The notes: a model not told the origin generated them from the sequence alone. Shown: positions 33,772 through 43,767, counted from the first letter of the stretch. The stretch: 64,000 nt of DNA from Bacilli bacterium (GCA_017528315.1 JAFXOW010000036.1:1-64000), one strand, 5' to 3'. Numbers and translations: made by a program.

Positions 33772-34064
33772 CTTTTAATAAATATTCGTATTACATAGTA
33801 CAAGAAGATTATCATTAATATTACATAAACCCAGACTAATATTTTATACAAATTTCCTTTTGCATATTTAGAAATAATATGAGGAATATTTTCTGGACAA
33901 TATTTTCCTAAAAAATCTTTTACTTCTTTAAAAGTATTATCTCTTAAGAAAGTTAATATTCTAAGTAATATATCAAATATAGCAATAAAGAAAACTGTAT
34001 TAGATAATCTTTTAAAGAAAAATATAACTACTACTAATAATACTATAAATATAATTGCATCCAT
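33759..34064 (-). CDS. Small two-span membrane protein, 101 aa
   Basis: N-terminal hydrophobic span (residues about 2-18, DAIIFIVLLVVVIFFF), a second region around 25-40, a polar middle (FKEVKDFLGKYCPENIPHII), and a C-terminal span ending in basic residues (IFIKRKKF). Unknown function. Start is the ATG that follows TAGGAGATG; the longer frame upstream has no SD. Single-gene unit, divergent from the dacA-like gene. Confidence 0.6.
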   Translation of the reverse strand: MDAIIFIVLLVVVIFFFKRLSNTVFFIAIFDILLRILTFLRDNTFKEVKDFLGKYCPENIPHIISKYAKGNLYKILVWVYVILMIIFLYYVIRIFIKRKKF

Positions 34065-34169
34065 ATATACATCTCCTACTATAATAATTTTAACAAATAT
34101 CTTTTTAATAAGCAATAAATTTAATGAAATTTATAAGAAAAATAGACATATATTTTTATAGGTGATGCA

Positions 34170-35234
34170 ATGAGAAAAATAGTGATAATATTAATAATTT
34201 TTTTAAGTTTTAAAATAAATGTTTTAGGAATTAACGATACTTCTCATTCTAGTATTGTAATGGATATTGATAGTGGGAGAATTTTATATCAAAAAGATAG
34301 TAATACAAAAAGACTTATAGCATCAACTACTAAACTAATGACTTTTTTAACAGCCTTAAAACTTGGAGAATATAAGTTAGATGATGAGGTTAAAGTTGGA
34401 GAAGAAGTTTTAAAAATGTATGGCACTAATATGTATCTATCAGTTGGCGAAATAGTTACTTTAAGGGATTTATTGTATGGATTAATATTAAGATCCGGAA
34501 ATGATGCAAGTGTTGTGATTGCAACTTATTTATCAGGAAGTACTTACGAATTTGTAAATGAAATGAATAAGAATGCAAAACTTTTAGGAATGAATAATAG
34601 TGTTTTTTATAATCCTCATGGATTAGATGAAGAAACCAAAAACTATTCAACAGCTTATGATTTAGGAGTTTTAACAAGATATTTATATTTAAATTATCCT
34701 GAGTTTTTAGAAATAGGTGGAAGTAAATATTATAATTTTCAAAGTAATTTAAAAAGTTATGAATTAATTAATCGTTGTAAAATTATTTTTACTTATAAAA
34801 ATATTACTACTGCTAAAAATGGTTATACACCTAAATCTGGTAAAAGTCTTGTTACAACAGCTTCAAAAAATAATTTAAATTTATTAATTGTAACTCTTGA
34901 TGATTATAATATATATGAAAATCATGAAAGACTTTATGAATATTTTTTTAATAAATATGAAAATTATTTAATAATTGATAAAAATTCTTTTAAAATACCT
35001 AATAGTTTATTTAAAGATAAATATTATTTAAAAAATAATTTTTATTATCCTATTACTAATTCCGAAAAAGACAAAATAGAAACTAAAATATTAACCTTAG
35101 AAAAAGATAATATTTTAGGTAAAATAAGTGTTTCTCTTAATAAAAAAATTATTCATGAAGAACCTATATATAAATTAGAGAGTCAAATTAATAAAGAAAG
35201 TTTTTTTAATAAAATAAAAAAAATATTTAGATAG
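34170..35234 (+). CDS. D-alanyl-D-alanine carboxypeptidase (DacA/DacF-like)
   Basis: 354 aa, signal peptide about 1-20. Penicillin-binding motifs: S52-T-T-K55, S109-G-N111, and a K-N-G variant (AKNGYTPKSGKS) for KTG. It trims the terminal D-Ala from stem peptides outside the membrane. The usual C-terminal PBP5_C beta domain is replaced by a short Lys/Asn-rich stretch ending in a basic amphipathic helix (ESFFNKIKKIFR) that could tether the protein. AGGTGATG precedes the ATG. Confidence 0.87.
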   Translation: MRKIVIILIIFLSFKINVLGINDTSHSSIVMDIDSGRILYQKDSNTKRLIASTTKLMTFLTALKLGEYKLDDEVKVGEEVLKMYGTNMYLSVGEIVTLRDLLYGLILRSGNDASVVIATYLSGSTYEFVNEMNKNAKLLGMNNSVFYNPHGLDEETKNYSTAYDLGVLTRYLYLNYPEFLEIGGSKYYNFQSNLKSYELINRCKIIFTYKNITTAKNGYTPKSGKSLVTTASKNNLNLLIVTLDDYNIYENHERLYEYFFNKYENYLIIDKNSFKIPNSLFKDKYYLKNNFYYPITNSEKDKIETKILTLEKDNILGKISVSLNKKIIHEEPIYKLESQINKESFFNKIKKIFR

Positions 35235-35236
35235 AG

Positions 35237-35282
35237 AAATGAAATTACTTTTGATAAATTTATGTAATTTCATTTTCTTTAT
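35237..35282 (+). terminator. Intrinsic terminator after the dacA-like gene
   Basis: 12-bp stem AAATGAAATTAC (35237-35248) and GTAATTTCATTT (35264-35275), then TCTTTTATTTTT. Confidence 0.8.
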
Positions 35283-35330
35283 TTTATTTTTATGATATGA
35301 TTAATTTGATGTAAGAAAGTAGTTGATATT

Positions 35331-36176
35331 ATGAATTTTGAAATTAATATAAGTGAATATTTACTTGGTTGGTATTTATTATATGGAGCAAGTCTTTCCA
35401 AAGAAATAGATAAATTTCGCAAAACGTTATGGAATAAATATAATATGGAATATAATTTTTGCTATAAAGATAAAAATGAAATAATTAAATATGGAAAAGA
35501 TTTTATACCCGACAATGATACATTATACAATGAAATATTTAAAAGTGATCTTTATCTAAGTATTAAAAGAGAAACTAATAGACATAAGATGCAACTTAGT
35601 AAGATGTTTAATACTGACTTAAAAAAGATAAAACAAAGTTTAAAAGAAGTCTTAAAGATGAATTTAAAAGATAATTTTAATATTTTTGTTTTGCATCCAA
35701 GAATGGAAGTAATAGAATATTATAATAATAATGTTATCTTATGGGGAAGTGAAAAAGATAAGTATGCTAGTTTAAAATTATTAATTATGACTATTATTAA
35801 AGGTAATGTTCAAGTAGATATAGAGCATAAAGAAATAGTGGATGCTATTATAGAACTTGCTAGTTTAAATGAAATAGGAAAAAGACTTGGATATGCGAAT
35901 AATTATACGGAAGGTGATCCAACTTTAAAATTAATTAAAAGACAAATATATCCTTTTTTCTTAATGTATTTAGGATATGATAATAAGGAAGATATATTAG
36001 ATAGAATGCTTGAAGATAAAATAGGTTTTGATTTAGAAAATTATCCAATTGATAAAAATATGAAAAAAATGAATTTACAGGATTTTATTAATTTTTGTAT
36101 AAAAAATAGTAAACATATATTAAAACTTAATAATGTTTTAGAAATAGAAAAGAATGAAGAAATAGAAGTTATTTGA
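35331..36176 (+). CDS. Protein of unknown function upstream of polC, 281 aa
   Basis: Not recognised. Soluble and mainly helical; regions include EYLLGWYLLYGASLSKEID at the start, a strand-like NIFVLHPRMEVIEYY, and KRLGYANNYTEGDPTLKLIKRQ. No signal peptide or CxxC. polC follows 8 bp later, so they share a transcript, which might hint at a replication link but does not prove one. Weak SD (AAGAAAG) before the ATG. Confidence 0.6.
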   Translation: MNFEINISEYLLGWYLLYGASLSKEIDKFRKTLWNKYNMEYNFCYKDKNEIIKYGKDFIPDNDTLYNEIFKSDLYLSIKRETNRHKMQLSKMFNTDLKKIKQSLKEVLKMNLKDNFNIFVLHPRMEVIEYYNNNVILWGSEKDKYASLKLLIMTIIKGNVQVDIEHKEIVDAIIELASLNEIGKRLGYANNYTEGDPTLKLIKRQIYPFFLMYLGYDNKEDILDRMLEDKIGFDLENYPIDKNMKKMNLQDFINFCIKNSKHILKLNNVLEIEKNEEIEVI

Positions 36177-36184
36177 GGTAGATT

Positions 36185-39100
36185 ATGAAGGACTTAAAAC
36201 TTGAGAAACTTTTACAGATGATTCATATAGATAATGTTTTAGCTTTTAAAGATTTAGAACTTGAAAAAGTAATTATAAGTAAAAAAAATAATTTAATTAA
36301 ATTAATGTTAAAGACAGATACTATGATTAAATTAGAAGATTATATTATTTTAAAAGATCAAATGAAAAATTATTTTAATTCAAATATTCAAATATTTTTA
36401 GAAAATATAGGAGATAAAAGTTTATATTTAAAAGATTATTATGAATATTTTTTACCTAATAAAATTTCTTATTTTAAAGATAGATTAAAGATAAATGGAA
36501 ACAATAATAATTATATTGTTGTTTTTAATAATAGAGAAGAAATAAATCTAAATGAGTATCTTCATGAAATAAATGAAAAGCTAGAAATGGTTGGATATAA
36601 TAAGGTAACTAGTTGTTTAGATGAAGAAGCAGGGAAAAATATTTTAAAACAAATAGAAAATGAGACAAATGATATTGATGTATCTAAATTAAAAGTAAAA
36701 CCTAGTTATAAAAAAGAAAATCAAAATAGTTTTACAAGACATCCGAGAGTCGTTACTATTGATGATGAAAAGGTTATCTATGGAAATATAATTGAAGGAG
36801 AATTTGTAAAACTTAAAGATATAGTATCAGAACAAGATAATATGCAAGTTGAATGTGAAATATTTGGAGTAGATATTTTTGAATCGAGTAAGAGTAATTT
36901 TAAGATTATTACTTTAAAGATAACTGATTATACAGATAGTATGTATGCTAAAGTATTTTTAAATGATAGTAGTGAGTTAGAAAGACTTACTAAATTACTT
37001 AAGAATGGTAAATGGTTTAAATTTCATGGATATACCAAAGTTGATGCTTATTCAAATGGAGAAATTGTTTTTAATATTAATGCTATCAATGTATCTGATA
37101 AAAAACAAGAAGAAGTCATGGATAATGCTCCTGTTAAAAGAGTTGAACTTCATAGTCATACGATGATGAGTGCAATGGATGCAGTATGTGGAGTATCAAA
37201 ACATGGAGTGAAAACGATTGAAACGGCTATTAAATGGGGACATAAGGCTTTAGCTATAACGGATCATGCTGGATGTCAAGCTTTTCCAAATGCTTATAAT
37301 ATGATGCTTGATTATAATAAAGGAAAAAGTGAAGATGAGAAATTTAAAGTTATCTATGGTACGGAATTAACTTTAGTTGATGATAATGTTGAAATAGTTA
37401 AACGTAGTAGTGATTCTGTAATGCTTGAACAAGAGTATGTTGTTTTTGACTTAGAAACAACCGGTTTTAATGCAGCTGGAGGCGATTCGATTATTGAAAT
37501 TGGAGCTGTTAAATTAAAAGATGGAGAAATAATTGATAAATATGATCGATTAATTAAACCACCTAAACCTATAAGTGAAAGAATTACAAGTGTTACTAGT
37601 ATTACGAATGAAATGGTAGAAAATTGTTGCAGTGAAGAAGAAGCTATTAAAGAATTTCTTAGTTGGGCTAAAGATTTACCTATGGTTGCTCACAATGCTA
37701 AATTTGATACCTCATTTATTGAGATGTGCTATAAAAAATATAATTTAGGTGAATATAAAAATACGGTTATTGATACGTTAGCTTTATCGCGAATTTTAGA
37801 CAAAGATGCAACTCGTCATGGATTATCTTATATTACTAAAAGATATGGGGTAGAATTTGATGAAGAAAGTCACCATCGAGGAGATTATGATGCTTTAGCA
37901 ACGGGGTTAGTATTTCATAAAATGATGAAAAAACTTGAGGGGTTAAGTGTTATTAAAATAAGTGATTTAGATAATTTAATCGATAAAAATGATATTCATA
38001 AGTTTGGGCGTACTTATCATGTAAATATTTTAGTTATTAATAAAAAAGGATTAAAGAATTTATTTAAATTAGTTTCTCTTGCTAATACAACTCACTTTTA
38101 TAAAACAGCAAGAGTTTTAAGGAGTGAAATAGAAAAACTTCGAGAAGGACTTCTTATTGGTTCAGGATGCTTTGAATCGGAAGTATTTATTGAAGCCAGA
38201 AGTAAAAGTGATGAAGAACTTCGAGATATTATTGGGTTTTATGATTATGTTGAGGTTCAACCACCAGAAGTTTATAATCATTTAATTCAATTAGGCGATT
38301 TTAAAAATGAAAGGGAACTTACTGATAATATTAAAAAAGTAATTCGTCTTACGAAAGATGCGGGAAAGATAATTGTTGCAACCGGAGATGTACACCATAT
38401 TTCAAGAAGTGATAAGATTTATCGCGAAATTATTATTAATCAAAAACTTCCAGGTGGAGGACTTCATCCTTTAGCAAGACGTGATATTACGGAAATTCCA
38501 AGTCAACATTTTAGAACGACTGATGAAATGCTTAAAGACTTTAATTTTCTTCCTAAAGATTTAGCTTATGAAATAGTAGTTGAAAACACGAATATGGTAG
38601 CTAATATGATAGAAGATGTAGAAGTAATCATTGATACTGGAGGAATTCCTTTTTCGCCACGAATTGAGAACTCAAGGGAAGACGTTTACAATATGGTATT
38701 TTCTAAAGCTCATTTGATGTATGGTGATCCTTTACCATTTAATATAGAAGAAAGAATTTCTCAAGAGTTATATGGAGATAGAATACTATCTTTAGTTAGA
38801 AATTATATAAAGAAAAATAATTCTAAATATAGTGAAAAGGATATTGATGAAGTTTTTCATAATATACTTCATGAGATTGTAAAAGAGGGCTATGATAAAG
38901 TATATGAATTAACTAAAGATGAACTTATAGAAGGAATAGAAGATAAAGAAAAATTAAATGATGAAAACTATTTAGATAAGGAAACTAAGAAACAACTTGG
39001 AGGTATCATTGGAGGAGGTTTTGATGTAATTTATTTAATAGCAGAGAAGCTAGTTAAACACTCGAATGCTGAAGGGTATTTAGTAGGTTCTCGTGGATCA

Positions 39101-40798
39101 GTTGGTTCATCATTTGTTGCTACGATGATGGGAATAACCGAGGTAAATCCTCTTCCAGCTCATTATTTATGCAAAAATTGTCATTTAAGTATGTTTCAAG
39201 ATGAAGAAGGAAATCCATATTCTCTTCATTATTCAGCAAGTGGTTATGATTTACCTGATAAAATGTGTCCTAATTGTAATACACTAATGTCTAAAGAAGG
39301 ACAAGATATGCCATTTGCAACTTTCTTAGGCTTTAATGCGGATAAAGTTCCCGATATTGATTTAAACTTTTCAGGTGATAATCAAGCTTCAGCTCATGCT
39401 TATACAAAAGTAATCTTTGGAGAAGATAATGTGTATCGAGCTGGAACTATTGGTACCGTTGCTGAAAAAACAGCTTTTGGATTTGTTCGAGGTTATTTTG
39501 AAAAAAAAGGTATTGAAAATGTTCATAATGCGGAAATTGAAAGGTTAGCAATAGGTTGTACTGGAGTTAAAAGAACAACCGGTCAACATCCGGGTGGAAT
39601 TGTTGTTATCCCATCTTATATGGATGTCTTTGATTTTACTCCTTTCCAGTATCCAGCTGATGATGTAACTTCGGTTTGGAGAACAACTCACTTTGATTAT
39701 CATGCAATTGATCAAGATGTTTTAAAACTTGATATACTAGGCCACGATGATCCAACTATTCTTAGAATGCTTCAAGATTTATCGGGAATAGATGTAACAA
39801 CACTTCCTATGAATGATTCTAAAGTATTAAGTCTATTATCATCACCTGATGCATTAGGAGTTGATAGTGATGCTATAAAATGTCAAATTGGAACACTAGG
39901 ACTTCCTGAGATGGGAACTAATTTTGTTATTAATATGTTAATAAAAGCAAAACCTAAAACATTTGGAGAATTAGTTAAGATATCAGGACTTTCTCATGGA
40001 ACGGATGTATGGAATGGGAATGCCGAAGATTTAATTGATAATCACATCTGTGAATTTAGGGATGTAATTGGATGTCGTGATGATATCATGGTATATCTTA
40101 GTAATCATGGTTTAAAACCTAAAGATGCTTTTAAAATCATGGAGTTTGTTCGAAAAGGTAAACCTAAAAAAGAACCTGATAAATGGCTTGAATGGAAAGC
40201 GGTTATGGAAGAACACAATATACCTGATTGGTATATTGAATCTTGCCATAAAATTCAATATATGTTTCCTAAAGCTCATGCTTGTGCTTATGTTATGAGT
40301 GCTATGCGAATTGCATGGTTTAAAGTATATCAACCGCTTAATTACTATGCAACCTTCTTTTCAATAAGAGTAGTTGACTTTGATATAGATACAATGATTA
40401 AAGGATATGATGCAATTAAACTTCGAATTGAAGATTTAGAAAATAAAGGCTATGAAATAACTAAAAAAGAAGGAGATGTTTTAGAATCTTTAAAAATTGC
40501 CCTTGAGGCAACAGCTCGTGGAATTAAATTCGGAAACATTGATTTATATAAATCAGATGCTACTAAATTTATTAAATCAGATACCGAAGAAAATACCTTA
40601 ATACCACCATTTAGAGCTATTGATGGACTAGGAGATGCTGTTGGAAAAGGTATATGTACAGAACGTGAAATAAGAGAATTTTTAAGTATTGAAGATTTGC
40701 AAAAACGTAGTAAGGTATCAGCTACCTTAATTGAAAAATTAAGAACTATGAAAGTATTAAAAGACTTACCTGAATCCAATCAATTATCATTATTTTAA
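36185..40798 (+). CDS. polC: DNA polymerase III alpha subunit, PolC type
   Basis: 1537 aa, close to the Bacillota norm. N-terminal and OB regions (1-320), PHP domain starting RVELHSHTMMSAMDAV (about 320), DEDDh proofreading exonuclease inserted at about 418-585 (VVFDLETTGFNAAGGDSII, LPMVAHNAKFDTSF, HHRGDYDALA), then the polymerase core with GSRGSVGSSFVATMMG, KVPDIDLNFSGD and DQDVLKLDILGHDDPT. It is the replicative polymerase. GAGGTAG precedes the ATG. PolC places the organism in the Bacillota/Mollicutes group. Confidence 0.97.
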   Translation: MKDLKLEKLLQMIHIDNVLAFKDLELEKVIISKKNNLIKLMLKTDTMIKLEDYIILKDQMKNYFNSNIQIFLENIGDKSLYLKDYYEYFLPNKISYFKDRLKINGNNNNYIVVFNNREEINLNEYLHEINEKLEMVGYNKVTSCLDEEAGKNILKQIENETNDIDVSKLKVKPSYKKENQNSFTRHPRVVTIDDEKVIYGNIIEGEFVKLKDIVSEQDNMQVECEIFGVDIFESSKSNFKIITLKITDYTDSMYAKVFLNDSSELERLTKLLKNGKWFKFHGYTKVDAYSNGEIVFNINAINVSDKKQEEVMDNAPVKRVELHSHTMMSAMDAVCGVSKHGVKTIETAIKWGHKALAITDHAGCQAFPNAYNMMLDYNKGKSEDEKFKVIYGTELTLVDDNVEIVKRSSDSVMLEQEYVVFDLETTGFNAAGGDSIIEIGAVKLKDGEIIDKYDRLIKPPKPISERITSVTSITNEMVENCCSEEEAIKEFLSWAKDLPMVAHNAKFDTSFIEMCYKKYNLGEYKNTVIDTLALSRILDKDATRHGLSYITKRYGVEFDEESHHRGDYDALATGLVFHKMMKKLEGLSVIKISDLDNLIDKNDIHKFGRTYHVNILVINKKGLKNLFKLVSLANTTHFYKTARVLRSEIEKLREGLLIGSGCFESEVFIEARSKSDEELRDIIGFYDYVEVQPPEVYNHLIQLGDFKNERELTDNIKKVIRLTKDAGKIIVATGDVHHISRSDKIYREIIINQKLPGGGLHPLARRDITEIPSQHFRTTDEMLKDFNFLPKDLAYEIVVENTNMVANMIEDVEVIIDTGGIPFSPRIENSREDVYNMVFSKAHLMYGDPLPFNIEERISQELYGDRILSLVRNYIKKNNSKYSEKDIDEVFHNILHEIVKEGYDKVYELTKDELIEGIEDKEKLNDENYLDKETKKQLGGIIGGGFDVIYLIAEKLVKHSNAEGYLVGSRGSVGSSFVATMMGITEVNPLPAHYLCKNCHLSMFQDEEGNPYSLHYSASGYDLPDKMCPNCNTLMSKEGQDMPFATFLGFNADKVPDIDLNFSGDNQASAHAYTKVIFGEDNVYRAGTIGTVAEKTAFGFVRGYFEKKGIENVHNAEIERLAIGCTGVKRTTGQHPGGIVVIPSYMDVFDFTPFQYPADDVTSVWRTTHFDYHAIDQDVLKLDILGHDDPTILRMLQDLSGIDVTTLPMNDSKVLSLLSSPDALGVDSDAIKCQIGTLGLPEMGTNFVINMLIKAKPKTFGELVKISGLSHGTDVWNGNAEDLIDNHICEFRDVIGCRDDIMVYLSNHGLKPKDAFKIMEFVRKGKPKKEPDKWLEWKAVMEEHNIPDWYIESCHKIQYMFPKAHACAYVMSAMRIAWFKVYQPLNYYATFFSIRVVDFDIDTMIKGYDAIKLRIEDLENKGYEITKKEGDVLESLKIALEATARGIKFGNIDLYKSDATKFIKSDTEENTLIPPFRAIDGLGDAVGKGICTEREIREFLSIEDLQKRSKVSATLIEKLRTMKVLKDLPESNQLSLF

Positions 40799-40800
40799 AA

Positions 40801-40830
40801 AATATACATGAAAAGTGTATGTTTTTTTTT
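40801..40830 (+). terminator. Intrinsic terminator after polC
   Basis: AATATACAT (40801-40809) and GTGTATGTT (40815-40823) then T8. Confidence 0.75.
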
Positions 40831-40907
40831 ATAAAAAAATGCTAATAAACTATATTCGACAAATTTATAATAAATAATTATTTATACTAAAAATATGAGG
40901 AGGGATA

Positions 40908-41342
40908 ATGAAAAAAAATATTATTATAGTAATATTATTTGGAAGTTTAATTGGTTATTTGTTTGGAAGTATAATTTTTAAAAATTATAAGGGTTCAGAT
41001 TTAATTAATGAAGATGGTAATATTTATTATTTACAATATGGTGTTTATACAACTATAGAAGCTGCTAATAGTAATACTGAAAATTTAAAGGAAGAACATT
41101 TTATTAAGGAATTAGATAATAAATATTATGTTTATTTAGGAGTTACAACTGATTATGATAAGGCTTTAAAATTAAAAGAAAAATATGAGAATGAAAATAT
41201 TCATATTTATATTAGAAGTGATTTCGTAGAAAATTCAGAAACTTTAAAAAAATTAAAAGAGTATGATGAACAGATAGATAATTTAGATAATACTTCAGAA
41301 GTTATGAAAAAAATATTTGAAAATTCTAATCTCAATTTATAA
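40908..41342 (+). CDS. Membrane-anchored SPOR-like domain protein
   Basis: 144 aa. Residues 5-25 are a membrane anchor; about 38-105 reads as a SPOR-type repeat (YYLQYGVYTTIEAANSNTENL, then YYVYLGVTTDYDKALKLKEKY), the fold that binds denuded glycan strands at division sites. A helical C-terminal tail follows. AGGAGGG precedes the ATG. Its location ahead of radC-mreCD suits an envelope role. The SPOR match is by pattern and is fair, not strong. Confidence 0.68.
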   Translation: MKKNIIIVILFGSLIGYLFGSIIFKNYKGSDLINEDGNIYYLQYGVYTTIEAANSNTENLKEEHFIKELDNKYYVYLGVTTDYDKALKLKEKYENENIHIYIRSDFVENSETLKKLKEYDEQIDNLDNTSEVMKKIFENSNLNL

Positions 41343-41383
41343 TTTTAAAAAAAATTTATTATATATAAATTGGGAGGAATTAT

Positions 41384-42079
41384 ATGTTAATTAAAGAAAT
41401 GAATGAAAATGATAGACCGAGAGAAAGACTCGCGAATTTAGGAAGTAGTAAACTCACTAATGAAGAACTTTTAGCTATTATATTAAAAACAGGAAGTAAA
41501 GGAAAATCAGCTAAAGATTTAGCTATTGAATTAATTGAAAGATTAGGAAAACTAGAAAATTTTAAAAATTTAGATTTAAATAGTTTAAGAGAATTTAAGG
41601 GAATTGGAAATGTTAAAAAGATTGAACTTTTAGCAACTTTGGAACTTGGAAAAAGAATATATTTAAATAATCCTTTAAAAAATACGAAAAGATATACTAA
41701 TCCGGAGTTTATTTATTTAGATAATAAATATTTATTTTATGGTTTAAAACAAGAATATTTTTATGTATTTTATTTAGATACTAAGAAAAATTTAATAGAA
41801 AGGAAATTATTATTTATGGGAACAATCGATAGAAGTTTAGTTCATCCACGAGAAATATTTAAAGAAGCTTATCTTTTAAGTGCTTCATGTTTTATTTGTA
41901 TGCACAACCATCCAACAGGAGATGTGATGCCTAGTCGAGCTGATATAAGTTTAACCAATACTTTACTTGAAATTGGAAGAATTCAAGGAATAGAACTTTT
42001 AGATCATATTATAGTAAGTGATAGTAATTATTTTAGTTTTTACGATAATCATTTAATGGAGAATAATCATGAAAGTTAA
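41384..42079 (+). CDS. radC: RadC-family JAB/MPN-domain protein
   Basis: 231 aa. N-terminal helix-hairpin-helix region (NDRPRERLANLGSSKLTNEELLAIIL, quoted core RPRERLANLG; FKGIGNVKKIELLA) and C-terminal JAMM metal site HNHPTGDVMPSRAD with downstream Asp. Despite its name, a DNA repair role has been withdrawn for E. coli RadC; the biochemical role is unsettled. As in B. subtilis it precedes the mre genes, here without mreB. Its end overlaps mreC by 11 bp. Confidence 0.92.
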   Translation: MLIKEMNENDRPRERLANLGSSKLTNEELLAIILKTGSKGKSAKDLAIELIERLGKLENFKNLDLNSLREFKGIGNVKKIELLATLELGKRIYLNNPLKNTKRYTNPEFIYLDNKYLFYGLKQEYFYVFYLDTKKNLIERKLLFMGTIDRSLVHPREIFKEAYLLSASCFICMHNHPTGDVMPSRADISLTNTLLEIGRIQGIELLDHIIVSDSNYFSFYDNHLMENNHES

Positions 42080-42806
42080 GAGTTTTGCTATTTTAATTGT
42101 TATTTATATTATATCTTTTATAGCTATTAAAACGAATTTAAATTTATTTTATCCTTATTATATTTTAAAAGATATTATTTTCTTTCCAGTTAAGGCTTAT
42201 AGTAAAGAAGTTAGATTAGAAAGTCAAGTTATTGATGGTATTAATGAAGAGTTAAAAGACGAATTTGATGAATTAAAAAGATTAAATGATTTAAGTAATA
42301 CCTTAGTTGATTTTAAAAGTATTAAAGCATTAGTTATTGAAAGAAATAAAATGTATTGGTTTAATACAATTACAATTAATAAAGGAAAAAGTAGTGGACT
42401 AAAAGAAGATATGGCGGTTATTACAGGGAGTGGGTTAATTGGAAAAATTAATAAAGTTGGATCTAATACTAGTGAAGTTAAATTAATAACTACAAATGAT
42501 ACTAATAATAAAATTTCAGTTATGATAAAAACAAGTACTGATACGATATATGGTATTATGTCAGGATATGATGTTAGTAATAATAAACTGTTAGTAACAT
42601 CAGTTAATAAAAATATAGAAATAGAAGAAAATGCTAGTGTTTATACAAGTGGAATGGGAGGAGTATTTCCAAGTGGTATTTTAATTGGAAGTGTTGATGG
42701 TGTTATTCCAGATAAATATGATGTATCAAAAATTATTTTAGTAAAACCCAATGCTGATATGAATAATACCAGATTTGTTAATGTCTTAGTAAGGAATATA
42801 GAATGA
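42069..42806 (+). CDS. mreC: Rod shape-determining protein MreC
   Basis: 245 aa bitopic membrane protein: N-terminal span (about 5-25), coiled coil (about 55-85), then the two beta-barrel MreC core (MYWFNTITINKGKSSGLKEDMAVITGSGLIGKI, quoted core TINKGKSSGLKEDMAVI; YTSGMGGVFPSGILIG). It organises the elongation machinery outside the membrane. ATG with GGAG upstream inside radC; ATGA overlap with mreD. Confidence 0.93.
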   Translation: MKVKSFAILIVIYIISFIAIKTNLNLFYPYYILKDIIFFPVKAYSKEVRLESQVIDGINEELKDEFDELKRLNDLSNTLVDFKSIKALVIERNKMYWFNTITINKGKSSGLKEDMAVITGSGLIGKINKVGSNTSEVKLITTNDTNNKISVMIKTSTDTIYGIMSGYDVSNNKLLVTSVNKNIEIEENASVYTSGMGGVFPSGILIGSVDGVIPDKYDVSKIILVKPNADMNNTRFVNVLVRNIE

Positions 42807-43276
42807 TATATATAATTGGTTTAATTGTAATTATAATTGATTATTTAATTTCTTATTTTATACCTATTTATTTTAATAATTTAAATTACTTTTTTCCAAT
42901 GTTAACTTTAACTTTTTTAGTTTTTATCTTTAAAAAAAATAAAGATTATATAAAATTAAGTATAATGATAGGAATTATATATGATTTATTATTTTCTTAT
43001 ATCTTTCTTTTTAATACTTTAATATTTGTTTTATTTGCTAAAATATTAAAAAAAGTTGATAAATTAATTAGATACAATTATATAGTAAGTATTGTAATGC
43101 TAGTGTTCTTTATATTTTTATATGATTTAATTTTATTTGGATTAGTTTATTTAAGTGAATATAATGGAATAACTATTAATGATTTAATTAATAAATTTAG
43201 TCATTCTTTAGTTTTAAATTTAAGTTTTTATTTTTTATTAACAATTATTTTTTATAAAAAGAAAATATTAAAATAG
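42803..43276 (+). CDS. mreD: Rod shape-determining protein MreD
   Basis: 157 aa, about five hydrophobic spans with basic loops, the size and topology of MreD, an integral partner of MreC. The start overlaps the mreC stop (ATGA). Identity is based on position and topology, since MreD is poorly conserved; a stretch FFPMLTLTFLVFIFKKNKDY is compatible. Confidence 0.85.
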   Translation: MIYIIGLIVIIIDYLISYFIPIYFNNLNYFFPMLTLTFLVFIFKKNKDYIKLSIMIGIIYDLLFSYIFLFNTLIFVLFAKILKKVDKLIRYNYIVSIVMLVFFIFLYDLILFGLVYLSEYNGITINDLINKFSHSLVLNLSFYFLLTIIFYKKKILK

Positions 43277-43334
43277 GTATTAAAATATGTATAAGTATTA
43301 AAAAAATAATCATAATAATTACAGGAGGAAATAT

Positions 43335-43526
43335 ATGACACAAAAAGAATTATTATATTATGAAGATGCAATTGGACATGAAGGAAATATTATTACTATT
43401 TTAAAAGATAGCATAGAAAGAATTGAAAGTGAAGAATTAAGAACATTTTTAGAAAGTGAAGTAGAAATACACCAAAATTTAAAAACGAATTTAATTCAAA
43501 AATTGGAGGATGAGGCTAATGAATGA
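43335..43526 (+). CDS. Small helical protein paired with a CotF-like gene, 63 aa
   Basis: 63 aa, helical and acidic (YYEDAIGHEGNIITILKDSIER), likely a two-helix ferritin-like half or a coiled coil. It resembles the N-terminal part of CotF/YhcQ-type proteins but the match is weak. AGGAGG precedes the ATG; the stop overlaps the next start by 8 bp, so the pair is coupled and may form a hetero-oligomer. Confidence 0.6.
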   Translation: MTQKELLYYEDAIGHEGNIITILKDSIERIESEELRTFLESEVEIHQNLKTNLIQKLEDEANE

Positions 43527-43767
43527 TCAAGTATTAATGGATAATTATTTGTTAATTTTAAAAAGTTGCGTGGAAGTATATGTACATGGAACTTTAGAGA
43601 GTAGTAATTTAGATGTAAAAAAATTATTAAATAATAGTTTAAATACTATCTTAGATTCTCAAAAAAACACTTATGAATTAATGACTAAATATGGTTGGTA
43701 CCAAACCAATAATGTCGAAAAAAACATTATAAATGATACTTTAACTAAAGTTAAAAGTAAAAATTAA
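43519..43767 (+). CDS. CotF-family spore-coat-like protein
   Basis: 82 aa. The pattern DNYLLILKSCVEVYVHGTLESSN, then NTILDSQKNTYELMTKYGWY (cores DNYLLILKS and TYELMTKYGWY) is that of the coat F domain, where a helical ferritin-like unit ends in YGWY. CotF-like proteins are spore-coat components in bacilli and clostridia but homologs exist in other settings. Start at 43519 (ATG) with GGAGGATGAGG upstream; the earlier frame start lies in that SD. Confidence 0.75.
   Translation: MNDQVLMDNYLLILKSCVEVYVHGTLESSNLDVKKLLNNSLNTILDSQKNTYELMTKYGWYQTNNVEKNIINDTLTKVKSKN

Noticed and set aside
40112-40779. Two open frames opposite the end of polC
   Set aside because: Shadows of polC; no promoter, SD or protein-like composition.
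41384-42079. RadC as a DNA-repair or phage-defence gene
   Set aside because: Its place before mreCD and the standard form indicate the ordinary housekeeping copy; the repair role of the family is not supported.
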